A stretch of 64,000 bases of DNA from Platerodrilus igneus (taxonomy: Eukaryota > Arthropoda > Insecta > Coleoptera > Lycidae), in the NCBI GenBank assembly GCA_036346225.1, contig JARFIW010001216.1, forward strand, positions 1,028,501 through 1,092,500, written 5' to 3'. The notes beneath the pieces were generated by a model. That model was not told the DNA's origin. It searched no databases and saw nothing but the letters and a program-made list of their open reading frames with translations. The translations under genes and the position numbers were made by a program. This document shows positions 32,726 to 43,169 of the stretch, piece after piece; within the stretch, counting starts at the first letter, position 1, and every line of letters begins with the position of its first letter.

Positions 32726-33778
32726 ATGCGTCAATTGATAAGCGTTCAACACATAACCGCAGTGAAAGCGGCCAGGGCGTACAGGACCACCTCCATGGTG
32801 GTGGTCCTGGTGACTCTCCCTATCGAATATCTCATTAGAGAGATTAGAGATAGGAGACTGATAGATATAGGGAAAGGGCGCGGAATTATCGAAGACATTC
32901 ATCTTGGTAATAGGGAGGTAGAGAGAAGGATCGTCGTATCGGAGTTGGGGCACCCAGCCGATATAAGAAGAATCGAGTTTGTCAAAGGCGATGGAGACGC
33001 GACGGGTATCAGCATTTACAAGAACGGTTCACGCATAGATGACGGGCAAGCAGGCGCGGCGTTTGTCGTGTTTAAGCAGGAAAGAGAGGTGTTTTGGTAT
33101 CAAACCAAACTCGCAAACTGGAGCACTATTTTCCAGTGCGAATTGGTAGCCAAACGAGAGGCAATCAATTACGTCATAAACCACACGGGCAGAGATGAAT
33201 ATTATATAATCAGTGACAGCAAATCAGCGCTTACGCCTTTGACAATTATGAACACCTTGACAAACCTTCAGGCGGACGTCTGGAGGATAGCGCATACGGT
33301 GCTGGAGTTTCGACGTTTAAAGTTTTGTTGGGTTAGGTCGCACGATGGTAACGTAGGGAATGATAGGGCTGACAAATTAGCTAAAGAAGCCGCGACGGGC
33401 GACTTTCGGATATCCCATTCGTCGATACAGAGGTCTGTGATTAAAAGAAAGCTGCGCAAAAAGTCAATTCGACAATGGGAAGAGAGGTGGAACAACGCTG
33501 CCACGGGCGGGTTGACCCACAAACTCATAACGAGCATAGAAGCTAGAGGTAAGTACGAGGTGAAGCTCGATCATGGAATGGTGCAACTGTTAACAGGGCG
33601 CGGGCACGGCGCCCTGAAAGCGTATTTACAAAGATTTGGTTTAACCGATAATGACCGCTGCGAGTGCGGTGAGGGCGCAGAGAGCGCAGAGCACATACTC
33701 TTTGACTGCCCACTTGAGGTGGCAAATCGAGAGTTAGCTGATATAAAATTAGCTATCGCAGGACTAGCATGGCCATAG
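32726..33778 (+). CDS. LINE ORF2 C-terminus: RNase H and zinc motif, open 350 codons
   Basis: Removes RNA from RNA-DNA hybrids during LINE reverse transcription. RNase H spans about residues 92-222: ISIYKNGS (Asn100 where the catalytic Asp of YTDGS is expected), FQCELVAKREA (Glu139), YYIISDSKSAL (Asp164) and WVRSHDGNVGNDRADKLA (Asp214). The C-terminus has C-x-C-x8-H-x4-C (CECGEG...HILFDC), the zinc motif of R1/I-group ORF2 proteins. It is the longest open LINE frame in the window, but with its first catalytic Asp replaced it would not be expected to be active. The start shown is simply the first ATG; the frame is only part of ORF2. Confidence 0.8.
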   Translation: MRQLISVQHITAVKAARAYRTTSMVVVLVTLPIEYLIREIRDRRLIDIGKGRGIIEDIHLGNREVERRIVVSELGHPADIRRIEFVKGDGDATGISIYKNGSRIDDGQAGAAFVVFKQEREVFWYQTKLANWSTIFQCELVAKREAINYVINHTGRDEYYIISDSKSALTPLTIMNTLTNLQADVWRIAHTVLEFRRLKFCWVRSHDGNVGNDRADKLAKEAATGDFRISHSSIQRSVIKRKLRKKSIRQWEERWNNAATGGLTHKLITSIEARGKYEVKLDHGMVQLLTGRGHGALKAYLQRFGLTDNDRCECGEGAESAEHILFDCPLEVANRELADIKLAIAGLAWP

Positions 33779-34574
33779 AGCCTAAAGAAAGTCGGCGAAG
33801 TGGCTAACCAGAAGGCGTTCTGGACAGCTTTCAAAGAATTTTCGGGAAAAGTCGCAAGATTTGACGGTGGTAACCGCGCGTAAATCCGACGTGAGAGCGG
33901 AAGGAGGATTAAAAATTTTTTACTTTGACTTGGCGTGAGAAATGATATGAGTTTGATAACCATAACCTGTAAAAAAAAAGATAATAAAATAATAAGAATA
34001 ATAATAATAATAATATAAAAATAATAATTAAAAGTATAATATGCACGGCGAACCCCCCACACCACTAAAACAATCGCTATCCCACCATTTACGCGCGGAA
34101 AATCGGTGATAAACGGAAAACAAATAAATAATAACCAACTAAATCAGAAAACCTCATTAATTTAAATCAGTGTAATAAATAAAGAAATCAAATAGAGTGA
34201 AATCGCGCATCCCCCAGGACTTTTAAAGTGATAGTGATTGTGAAACCCCCAAAACGTTTAGTGCATACCCTCTAGGACTATAACAGTGCATAACCATCGC
34301 CCTAGAAGTAAGAAACAAATAGATGCAGGCAGACAACCAGGTACTCGGATGCTGGGAAAATGTATAATGAAGGTAAGAATAAAACTGTTGCGGCTGTACT
34401 CGCATAAGCATTGATTTGTATTAATAAGAAGACTTTGAAATAATTTAACAGGCACGTTTTTGTGTGTAGTGGCGCTAGCCGACATAAAGCTTATGCGAGT
34501 GCACCTGATAAATTATTTGGCTGATGCTTCTGCTAATTGCACTGTTACATGTTTATACTTTTAGATGTTTATTT

Positions 34575-34578
<4 letters not shown>

Positions 34579-34616
<38 letters not shown>
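34579..34616. repeat. (AT)19 microsatellite
   Basis: 38 bases of uninterrupted AT dinucleotides at the 3' end of the R1/I-like copy. The IYIYIY ORFs here are artefacts of this run. Confidence 0.95.
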
Positions 34617-34619
<3 letters not shown>

Positions 34620-34787
34620 ATATTTATTTATATTTTATATTTATTTGCATGTATTGAAATATTTTGGGGCTTCAATTGTTTTTTTCGTTCTGCCGTTATT
34701 TTTGGTGGCAGCATTTTAATAGGAAGGAGAAATGTACTAGAGAAGTTTGTAAATATAATATAAATCAGTTAGGGCTTGATAAGGAAA

Positions 34788-34863
34788 GCTAGAAGGAAAA
34801 ATTGATAGGTTAGGTCAGCGCCACGACGCTGACTTAACCTATCAATTTTTCCTTCTATCTAGC
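34788..34863. repeat. Long hairpin, 33-bp arms, 6-base loop
   Basis: GCTAGAAGGAAAAATTGATA continuing to 34820 pairs with 34827-34863 around a CCACGA loop; the right arm has a 4-base insertion near its outer end (CTATCTAGC) and one mismatch. The arms include TAGGTTAGGTCAGCG. Confidence 0.85.
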
Positions 34864-35470
34864 CTAAGTCCACACAAGTCCAACTAACCTAACCTAACTC
34901 CAGACAACATTAGCTAACATAACTCCTAACAAGTCCAGCTAACCTAGCCAAACCTAACTTTAGACAACACCGACTAACCTAACTCCAAACAACGTAAACT
35001 ACCCCAAACCCTCCTCCCTCCACCCTACTTTGTCCTTCTCTTTCGCATCCGTATGACATACATCCAACATACATTCAAACTATATCCTACATACATCCGA
35101 CATATGTCCAGTATACATCCTATATATTCGACAAATGTTGAACATATGTCCAACATATGTCCAACATATGTCAGCCATGTCCGCTATATGTCTGATATAT
35201 GTCCAACATTCGGACTAACTCTAAATCCGATCTAGGTGGAATTTTCATCCGACCTAGGTCGTAGGCAATTTCACCCTATAGAGCAATTTCACTTTATGAG
35301 GCAATTTCACTCTATAAGTCAATTTTACCCTACGAGACAATTTTACCCTATAAGGCAATTTCACCCTAACCTAACATTCTACATATATCCGACATATAGT
35401 CAGACATATGTCGATGCGAACCCCTGCCCAGTCCGACCTAAGTCGGATTAAATCCGACTTACGTCGGATA
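34864..35470. repeat. Minisatellite cluster with telomere-like, ACATATGTCC and GGCAATTT units
   Basis: Three repeat kinds follow each other. 34870-35000: imperfect CTAACCTAACTCCAGACAACA units. 35045-35215: degenerate CATATGTCCAA / CATACATCC units. 35265-35370: about six 18-19-bp copies of GGCAATTTCACCCTATAA. 35420-35470 adds CCGACTTACGTCGGAT-type palindromes. CCTAA words recall the insect telomere repeat TTAGG, but they are embedded in longer units. Confidence 0.8.
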
Positions 35471-35622
35471 ACAAAACTGTTCCTAAACAAGAGAATGTAA
35501 GCGATATAGCGGTGTCCGACATATTCGGGTATCTTCGGTAATATACGCCCCCACTCTGTAAAGCACATAAAGGCAATTTTTCGTATTCAATTTAGTATTC
35601 GGCAGTAGTTAGAACGGTAAAC

Positions 35623-36108
35623 ATGTTCGTTTCCAAGGTGATTAACGTTCCTAAACTTCTTGGGAATAAAGTGAAATCAATAAATGAGCGACTTGGATTG
35701 TGGCTGCTGGCAGAAAATATATGCAACAATAATCTGGTTACAGATACTGGTAATATTTGTTATGTCGAAGGCGAACAGATGCTGACTGGTGGAATACATA
35801 CACCAATTACAGAACAATTTTGTGACCATATAATGTTCGTTAAAATTTGCGACCCTTCTGACGCCGAGCAAACAACTGCAAACAAAAGGATGTTTATCCT
35901 AAAAAAGAAATTTGTGGTGCATTTAACAGCTATTTACGAAGAAAGTTCGACTGATTTGTTTCCGCTAGGCATGGTGTTAAAGCTAAGCTTCCGTTTTCGC
36001 TTACTCCCAGTAAGAGAAATTATCGGAAAAGAAGGCCTCGAAAGCATTAATAAAAAATTCCAAAATGCTAATCGAAGAAAACTATTTGGTTCGGAATGTT
36101 ACCGGTAA
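35623..36108 (+). CDS. Orphan 161-codon ORF, function unknown
   Basis: An intact ORF with mixed, protein-like composition (MFVSKVINVPKLLGNKVKSI at the start, FRFRLLPVREIIGKEGLESI near the end). No signal peptide, membrane segment, zinc motif or repeat is visible; the middle has FVKICDPSDAEQT and ILKKKFVVHLTAIYEE. It follows the minisatellite cluster directly and stands alone, with no neighbour to suggest a role. An ORF of this length is not expected often by chance in DNA this AT-rich, but it could still be a fragment of an unrecognised transposon or an exon. The start is the first ATG, preceded by GGTAAAC. Confidence 0.45.
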   Translation: MFVSKVINVPKLLGNKVKSINERLGLWLLAENICNNNLVTDTGNICYVEGEQMLTGGIHTPITEQFCDHIMFVKICDPSDAEQTTANKRMFILKKKFVVHLTAIYEESSTDLFPLGMVLKLSFRFRLLPVREIIGKEGLESINKKFQNANRRKLFGSECYR

Positions 36109-38339
36109 AAATTTTTAAAATGAGGGTATAAATCCCACAAGGAGGGAACAAGGAGGAAATTCCCAGTAAATGTCCGAAGTAGGTTCACTTCCAAAGAATT
36201 TACATGTAAATTCCCATAAGCAGGTGGATTCGGTGGATTCTATAGGTGGATTCCATAAGGTGGATTTGTCCCAGGAACGTCCAATTCCTCTACTAGCGGG
36301 CTTACTATAGTAGTATTTTTTGTCCTCTACTATAGGGCAACATAACCGAACATAATTAAAATTTTTATGCGTTCAGTTTCTGTTAAATGAACCATTTTTA
36401 TTTTTCGATGTACCAACTTACTTAAATAAACAAGATTCTGTCACATTTATAGGCTACATTCAATTGTTAAAATAAATAAAAGAGATTTCGGATATCTAAT
36501 TCATGTTATTGCGAAATTATTTTAATAAACAATTTTTACATTTTTTCCAAAAATTTTCTGGTATAAGGGTACTAAGATTTTACATCATCTAGAAGAGTAA
36601 AAAATCTCTATCAAAATGAACCTAATGAAAGGGCACATTGCTATTTAAAAAAATGAAAGTGTTATTCGTTACTCAAATTGTTTTCTGAAATAAAAACAAT
36701 TAAATGTTGTCTTATTATGGAAATTAAAATGTCAAAGAACTTTTATTTAAAAATTCATAGTAAAAAGTCGATACTTATCGAGATATACACTATATTCCAT
36801 ATATTATGGGCACCCTGTATTGGTAAAAATTAGTGGATTAGCAAACTCAATGGCATTTGAATTAGGTATGGCGTTATCCAAATATTTTCCTAGTATTAAC
36901 AGCTTATTGCCCTACTCGAATAGACTGTTAAATAGTTAACAGTTTGATAAAAATAAAACCTAGTTTTCCATTCCGTTGTGTAATATCGAAACAAAGTAGA
37001 AAAATTCTCCTTCAGTTTGCTGCACCTAGGTCAAGACCTATTCGATCTTCTCCACAAGCCATCCTTATTTCAAAAGTTTTGTAAAACCTTAAATTGGTAT
37101 ATAGATTTGAAAACTAGATGGCACTACTTTGTCTGATACATACAACGGTAATTTATTCACGCCATACTTCTAACCACTGACGACCCTGAACTTTTCGTAG
37201 TTTAATTTATGTAAACGTTATTCATTTCGGCTTTCATGCTCTGTGACACTCAAATAAAGTATAAAACAATAATTTCCTTATAAATTATCAAGCTACACGA
37301 CATTTAAATTTGTTTTGCATAGATTTACACGGTACTGTACGAGGAAAAGGAAGCGCAACTGTATTCTTCTTGTAAATGATGCGGGCATAATTATGGCTTG
37401 TAAGCATAAGGGTTAAGTGCTTGGTAATTGTTCTTTAAATGTACAAAAAACTGTTGAGTTGGTCAGGAATGGTTGAAGGAAACACGGATATTCAATTCAA
37501 ATGACATAATATGTAAAACATATTCCTTTGCAGCTGTTGGATTAATGAGAATGAGCTAAGAGAATTATTTTCTTAATTACTTTATATTCCTTTTAGTGTA
37601 TATGTGCAATTAAAATATTTTTAAAACATTGCTACAAATAAAATAACTACAGATCCCAGCAAAATTTTCAGTACCCTTTAACATTTAAACTTAGTCTTAA
37701 AATATCATTAATAAAAAATCATTTCCAAAAATATAGTCGAAAAATTTCTAATCGGGATCCTGTTCCGTTTAAATAATTTATTGCGTTTTAATATATAGCT
37801 TGTCGATTATAGTTCGTTTTCCCCTTCATAATTATATTACAATTTTTTATTGAGATAATCATGTGGTTGATTTATGGCTCATTCTATATAATAAAACTCC
37901 TTTTGATTCCCTGTTCGAAATGTCTATCGAATTGATGTACAGTGCCACCAAGCAAACATAGAACCCGGAAAATATGTGAACTAATTTCCAACAACATATG
38001 GAACCAATCAGAAAGCGATTTGTTTCAAAGTACACTGCGAGAATAAAGCATTCTTAAGCAAATTTAAAATTCCATGGTGTGTGTTATGTCATGTTATTGT
38101 TAATTAAATCTTCTAAAATTATTAAAGATGTAAAAATACACGAATGCCATTAATGTTAAATATTAATAACCTAACCTTACAAATATTTCAATTTGACAAT
38201 TAAAAGCTTTCTACTTTGAGTATATTTCTTAGCAGGCAGCGACACCCAGGACACACATCCCAAGTCCTCTATTTTCTCGGTGGCGCTATATAAATAGCGC
38301 ATGTATTTCAGTAGAGGATAGTTACTGCCTAGATTTTTA
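36109..38339. other. AT-rich stretch, no gene seen
   Basis: Contains small GGTGGATTC repeats at about 36220-36265 and otherwise unstructured AT-rich sequence. No ORF of note on either strand. Confidence 0.45.
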
Positions 38340-39507
38340 AGGAGCAACATATATCTACCACCGCCTCCGGCGATCAAAGGTGAGCAGCAGAACGGTGACG
38401 AGTGACGACTCGAGGGAGTTCTCCAGCTATGCGGGGCGCCGAGGAATGGGAACACAAGTGAAGTCGTTGGGTATGCACATCCGTCAGTCCTGTTAGACGA
38501 GCTACATGACGATGGAGCAGCCTGTGGCGAATAGCCATCCTGTCGATCGAAAACCACCGGCCAATGGACCCAGGGTTCGGATATCGTGTAGTTGGAAAGC
38601 AACCAAGGGGAAGATCCGGGAAACAGCTCACTGCATCAAAACAAGAGGATTCCAGGAGCAGGCCTCGTGAAGTTCAGTCCAACAATTTATTAAGAAGTCC
38701 AACCAAGAAACAACACATCAATCATCATCAACAAGCCAAAAAACTCGTGGAGTTATAAGGCACTATAACGCCGATGTCCGACGGAGGCTAAGGGACGGCG
38801 ACCCTCAGGAAATCGACCCCCACCACAGTTGAAGAAGTCAAGGACCTTATCAAGGCCTTAAGGGTCAGAAAGGCTCCTGGACCGGACGGAATCTCCAATC
38901 GGACCCTGAAAGCGCTGCTGAAAAAGCCCTTCGGGTGATAACCGAAATCATCAATGTCATGTTGAGACTCCGCCACTTCCCATCCACGTGGAAGATGGTG
39001 AACGTCGCAGTGCTCCGGAAAGCAGGCAAATCTGCGACATTCCCGCAGAACTGCCGGCTAACTAGCTTGCTGTCGGTGGTTGGGAAAATAGCGGAAGCCG
39101 TTTTCCTAAGGAGGCTCCAAGCAGTGATGTAGGAACACCACGTGATCCAAAACAAGCAGTTTGAGTTCAGTAAGGGGCATTCCACCGTTCACCAGATACT
39201 GCGAATGGTGCACAATGGAGCACATCGCGGAAGGCTTCAACTGGCGGCAGTGAACAGGCGCGGTGTTCCTGGATGTGTCTAAAGCTTTCGACAAGATTTG
39301 GCAGTAGGGCCTACTCTACAAGATGCTAGAGAAAGGATTACCACGCGCTCTCGTCCAACTGACAAAATTCTATCTTCACGATAGATGGTTTTGCATCAGG
39401 TTGGACGGCGTGCGCTCTACCAGGCGGAGAATCTGGGCTGGTATCCCCCAAGGCTCTCTCCAATCACCGGCACTCTTCGACATCTTCGTGAGCGACTTAC
39501 CGAAAAC
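38340..39507 (+). pseudogene. Jockey-like reverse transcriptase, N-terminal part
   Basis: Markedly less AT-rich than its surroundings. From about 38815 the frames read VEEVKDLIKALRVRKAPGPD, PSTWKMVNVAVLRKAG, FPQNCRLTSLLSVVGKIAEA, FEFSKGHSTVHQILR, GVFLDVSKAFDKIW (catalytic region 1) and GIPQGSLQSPALFDIFVSDL. These are the Jockey-clade RT blocks in order. Stops occur (for example after LRRLQAVM near 39130) and several frame changes are needed. It ends at 39507 in ...DLPKT, exactly where another element is inserted, and resumes at 42432. 38340-38815 is upstream Jockey sequence with weaker coding signal. Confidence 0.8.
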
Positions 39508-39970
39508 GTAACTAGTTCGTTGCGGAATACGGACGTGTTTCGAGTGCTCTTTTATCAATTAATATTATTATTATTGTTAGACTTCATTGTAATCTATAAA
39601 ACTGTAAATTGTGCGAAATAAGTCAAACCAGTGCGCGACCGTTAATAACAACACACAGAAACACACATAAAAATTTTCGGTGGGTTTTGCACCCCTAACC
39701 AGGTGGAAACCACTTCAATAAATAACACCTGCAGATTACAAGGCTGATAACAACAACTATTACAGCCACGCCGGCACGGTACGCGCGACACTACGTTAGT
39801 TGGTAGCAATATTAGATAATGTAAAGATGAGGCGCAAATTATAGATGACGCCACACAACATGCAAATTATTGCAACACAATTACACAAATTTTAAAGAAA
39901 ACCCCAACGGGGTACTCACGTGAACATGTAGGGCTTCTCGCAGGATTACTCCATGATGGTCGGCGGCGGC

Positions 39971-40028
39971 TTCGCTAATCTTTCTCGGGCGTCGGCTGCT
40001 TCGCTAATCTTTCTCGGGCGTGTGTGAT
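39971..40028 (+). repeat. 29-bp tandem duplication in the element leader
   Basis: TTCGCTAATCTTTCTCGGGC occurs at 39971 and again at 40000, followed each time by GT. It lies in the 5' leader of the inserted R1/I-like element, where promoter repeats are common in LINEs. Confidence 0.85.
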
Positions 40029-40473
40029 TGGTTGGCCCTGGTCGAATCCAAATTTAAATAGTCTTCTTTTTATATGTAGGGAACAGGGAACGACAGGAAA
40101 CTGGTTTATAAGGAACGATAGTCAAGAGAAGGCAAAAGGGACCTACATAACAAAAAAAGATACGATAACACACAAAAGACAACAACACTTGTTCACATCT
40201 CGGAGGCTAGTTCAACACGTATGCCGGAAATCCACCACTTCCTTCTTGGCCCACCGCGTCGGCGCAAATCTCGCGCAATCTGAAGTAACGGAAATACGCG
40301 CACAAATTTTTTTAAATTTATGGCGCGAAATTCTTACAAATTAAAACTTAATTGGGATGTTTAGTGCCAAATTTTTCGGCACGTAACACAACATCCATAG
40401 AACACAGCAATAATAGAAAGTAACCAAACAACATATCCTATTTAATCAACAGGTAAATACATACAATCACAAC

Positions 40474-41265
40474 ATGCCAACGTCAGACGAAGGGATGAAC
40501 ATATCTGCTCAGAGAAAGACATCGCCATCACCATACAGTCAGATGCCTCCACCACCAGCATTTGTTGATGCAATAACGCCTTTCCAACAATATGGAGCCA
40601 CTACGAGGAAGCCAGCAGAGCCTAGATCCAGGGCCCCTTCTACAAGTTCAAATCCTACAAAACGCCAGCGCGATGACATGGATGATGTAGAAATTCTATA
40701 CCTCGCGATCGCCAAAATTTGCCAGATTAAACAAGAAGTGGCAGCCTTCGTGTATAAAGATTCAAATAAAATCTCTCGGAAATGCGGACACTTCTTACTC
40801 CAAAAGGTGGAGCAATTAGCCTTAATAGCACACGAAGCTAATAACCTACACTCTACAGCTGAGGCTAAGATAGCGACATTTGAGAGATTGCTGAAGAAAT
40901 TAGATAAACAGCAACAGAGAGTAAGTAAAATCTCAGAAACACAACCTTCTACATCTACTATAGCTAACACACCTCAAACAAGTCAAGCACCACAGCCTCT
41001 TACGTACGCCAATATAACCACTTTTCCATCATTACCTACGTCCCAGCGCGCTCCGCTTACAAGACCCCCAGCTAAAACCATTACACTTAAACCCATTGCC
41101 TCCGAAGCTCCACCCACTGAACTTTTAAAAATAATTAAAAGCAGCCTTCAACCATCCATCTCCAAAATGAACATCCAGTCAATCCGACCCACGAAAACAT
41201 CCGTCACCATACGGCTGCCCTCAAGGCTCCTGTTTATCACAAACCATCTGGAACATAGCCATTAA
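40474..41265 (+). CDS. LINE ORF1 (gag-like), fused to RT sequence at its end
   Basis: Open 263 codons, of which about 248 are true ORF1. A Pro/Ser/Thr-rich N-terminus (PSPYSQMPPPPAFVD) is followed by a helical block (ILYLAIAKICQIKQEVAAFV, then AKIATFERLLKKLDKQQQ), a second low-complexity linker, and the beginning of a globular part (LKPIASEAPPTELLKIIKSS, then TKTSVTIRLP). R1/I-type ORF1 proteins bind element RNA and usually carry C-terminal CCHC knuckles; these are missing because the sequence jumps at about 41217 into ORF2 RT DNA in another frame, so the last ~16 residues are junk. Confidence 0.65.
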   Translation: MPTSDEGMNISAQRKTSPSPYSQMPPPPAFVDAITPFQQYGATTRKPAEPRSRAPSTSSNPTKRQRDDMDDVEILYLAIAKICQIKQEVAAFVYKDSNKISRKCGHFLLQKVEQLALIAHEANNLHSTAEAKIATFERLLKKLDKQQQRVSKISETQPSTSTIANTPQTSQAPQPLTYANITTFPSLPTSQRAPLTRPPAKTITLKPIASEAPPTELLKIIKSSLQPSISKMNIQSIRPTKTSVTIRLPSRLLFITNHLEHSH

Positions 41266-42374
41266 TCCCTTACTCATACACAACATCCCCAACGTCACCA
41301 CCCTCGCATACGCAGATGACGTCATTTTCCTTATCCATGGTAACTCTAGATCATCTATTGAACAAACAGCCTTAAAATTAACATCCCTCATAGAATCCTG
41401 GTCCATCTCAAATAAGTAACTACTATCCCCATTCAAATCAAAACTCCTCTTGCTGAAAGGCTTCCTAAACCCACAACGTCTTCCCAAGATCAAGATCCTA
41501 AACACCCTGCTTAGATTCTTCCCCTACGTACGATACGTAGGACTGTATATAAATACCCGACTGTACACACACGCACTTAACCAAACTAAGAACAAAAGCA
41601 CAGATTATATTACAGAACCTTTAGCAATCACTCCCAACTTCAATACATTAATCCACACACAGTCGACGCCTGATTCTTTCCCAAATTATAATCCCTATCA
41701 TACAGTTCGCATCTGACACCTGGTTGCTATTAACCCCACCTTCTTCTAGAACGAAACTAAATACAATAATCCGTCCCTTCCTAATATATACATCTCGAGC
41801 ATACAGAACCACATTCACGCTAGCGCTATATACCATTCCTCAAATCCCTCCCATATAATTACAACTCAACGCGGTCCTACAATTCCGAAACCTGAAGCGA
41901 AACCTTCCAATCTAGCTCCACGACACCATCCTAACTCCTGACAACTACAGTATTCGTTCCTGGTTAAACCATTCCTGGCAACAACTCTGGTCCACATCCC
42001 CATCCGGCCGATACACATACGACCTGTTCTCCGATCTACTTGAAATCCCACAACACGTATCACACTCTAGCCATCAAACGATACAATTCCTAAGCTCTCA
42101 CGGCAAATTTCGATTCAAACTTCACTCCTTCAACATCACCCCATCCCCATATTGTCCTTGCGACAACTCCTCACCTGTGACTTTTAACTATCTCATCTAT
42201 GCATGTTCACTTCTATTCACCTCCCGCTCAAACTTCAAATCCGCACTAAACCTAGATTCCTTCACTCCATTACCTAGCATAACACACCTCATCACGCACA
42301 ATCCTGAGCTACTAAACAAATTCCTCACCGACATACTAAACACAAAACCCCCAAAAAACAATTACACACTCTAA
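41217..42374 (+). pseudogene. LINE ORF2 second half: RT palm and C-terminal zinc motif
   Basis: Starts at the RT block CPQGSCLSQTIWNIAINPLL, then LAYADDVIFL (catalytic YADD intact) and LTSLIESWSISNK, followed by a stop near 41420. Later frames keep KILNTLLRFFPYVRYVGLYI and, near the end, FKLHSFNITPSPYCPCDN, a C-x-C zinc-type region, ending ...LTDILNTKPP with TAA at 42373-42375. Several frame changes. Confidence 0.7.
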
Positions 42375-42431
42375 TACATAACCTACCCCACATCCCACAC
42401 TCCACACATTGCACAACACCAGTGCTTACTC

Positions 42432-43140
42432 CCCTACATCGAGCATCCAGACACTGCGATGCCACTAAACGCCGACGACACAGCCATTCTAGCCAGGTCT
42501 CGTGTTCCGCACCTCATCATCCAGAGACTGCAAACGGCGATGGATGCTCTCAAGGAGTGGGCAAGACTCTGGAGAGTCGAGGTCAATCCAGAAAAGGGCA
42601 CGGCAGTTTTATTCTCAAAGCAACGTCATCGACCTGGAGACGACATCAGAGCATTCGACGAACCGATACCTTGGCGTTCAAATGTCAAGTATCTAGGGGT
42701 AATCCTTGATTCGAAACTCACTTGGAAAGCTTACATCGAGTATGCGGCAAACAAGGTCAAGGGAGTTATGGCTCTGCTATACCCCATTGACCAATCGCCA
42801 AAGTAGGGTAAACGCTTCAAACAAGCATAGGCTCTGCAAGGCGATAACCAGACCGACATTAGCATACGTATCAGCGTTGTGGGGCAACGCAGCGAAAACG
42901 CACATGCGTAAGCTTTAGGTGATCCAGAACAAGACCCTAAGAAGAGTTTTAGGAGTTTTCTGGTTCATACAAAACGCTAAGCTTAACAGAGAGGCAAACC
43001 TGCAGACCGTCAAGGAATGGCTCCGGACAAACGCAGAGCGGTTTTACGGATCTCTTGCATGTTGATATGACAACATTTACGCTCGTGACGTAAAAGATTG
43101 TCACACCGAGTAAAGGAGGCACCACATTGATTGACCAAGG
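42432..43140 (+). pseudogene. Jockey-like reverse transcriptase, C-terminal part
   Basis: Continues the RT interrupted at 39507. MPLNADDTAILA is the catalytic box with Asn in place of Tyr before A-D-D; then ALKEWARLWRVEVNPEKGTA, VKYLGVILDSKLTWKAYIEY, and after a stop near 42805, frames with KTLRRVLGVFWFIQNAKL and TVKEWLRTNAERFYGSLA. These are the thumb and C-terminal blocks of Jockey ORF2, ending about 43140. Confidence 0.8.
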
Positions 43141-43169
43141 AGTGAGAGTATATCGATAAAAACGCGCTA

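Larger units (their letters stand above)
32130..34620 (+). mobile_element. R1/I-like LINE, right copy with (AT)n tail
   Basis: Plus-strand LINE fragment longer at its 5' side than the left copy. 32140-32310 shows the end of RT (ECPQGSCSGPT, then VRFTDDTLL, the catalytic box with Thr before the Asp pair), 32318-32563 the thumb (LHKWWQAVKLKFNTAKSEAL, ITYLGVKIDDKLNWKAHV), and 32726-33778 RNase H plus a C-terminal zinc motif. The non-coding 3' part to about 34575 matches the left copy, and the copy ends in an (AT)n run. RT and RNase H are separated by frame breaks near 32560-32720. Confidence 0.75.
39508..42431 (+). mobile_element. R1/I-like LINE, internally deleted, inserted in the Jockey-like RT
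   Basis: The Jockey frame reads K-T at 39507 and continues P-Y-I-E from 42432, so the ~2.92 kb between is a clean insertion. It contains a ~965-bp leader, an ORF1 (40474-41216), the RT second half of ORF2 (41217-42374) and a short 3' UTR without an A-tail. About two-thirds of ORF2 (endonuclease and RT first half) is missing. I cannot see a target duplication longer than a base or two. Confidence 0.75.

Noticed and set aside
34524..34763. ORFs with IYIYIYIY strings
   Set aside because: Produced by the (AT)n microsatellite.
36060..36100. Similarity of CGAAGAAAACTATTTG near the orphan ORF end to the large element's arm
   Set aside because: About 16 bases only, expected by chance in 64 kb of AT-rich DNA.
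40539..40970. 143-codon minus-strand ORF
   Set aside because: Shadow of the LINE ORF1 on the plus strand, which has low-complexity and helical blocks typical of ORF1.
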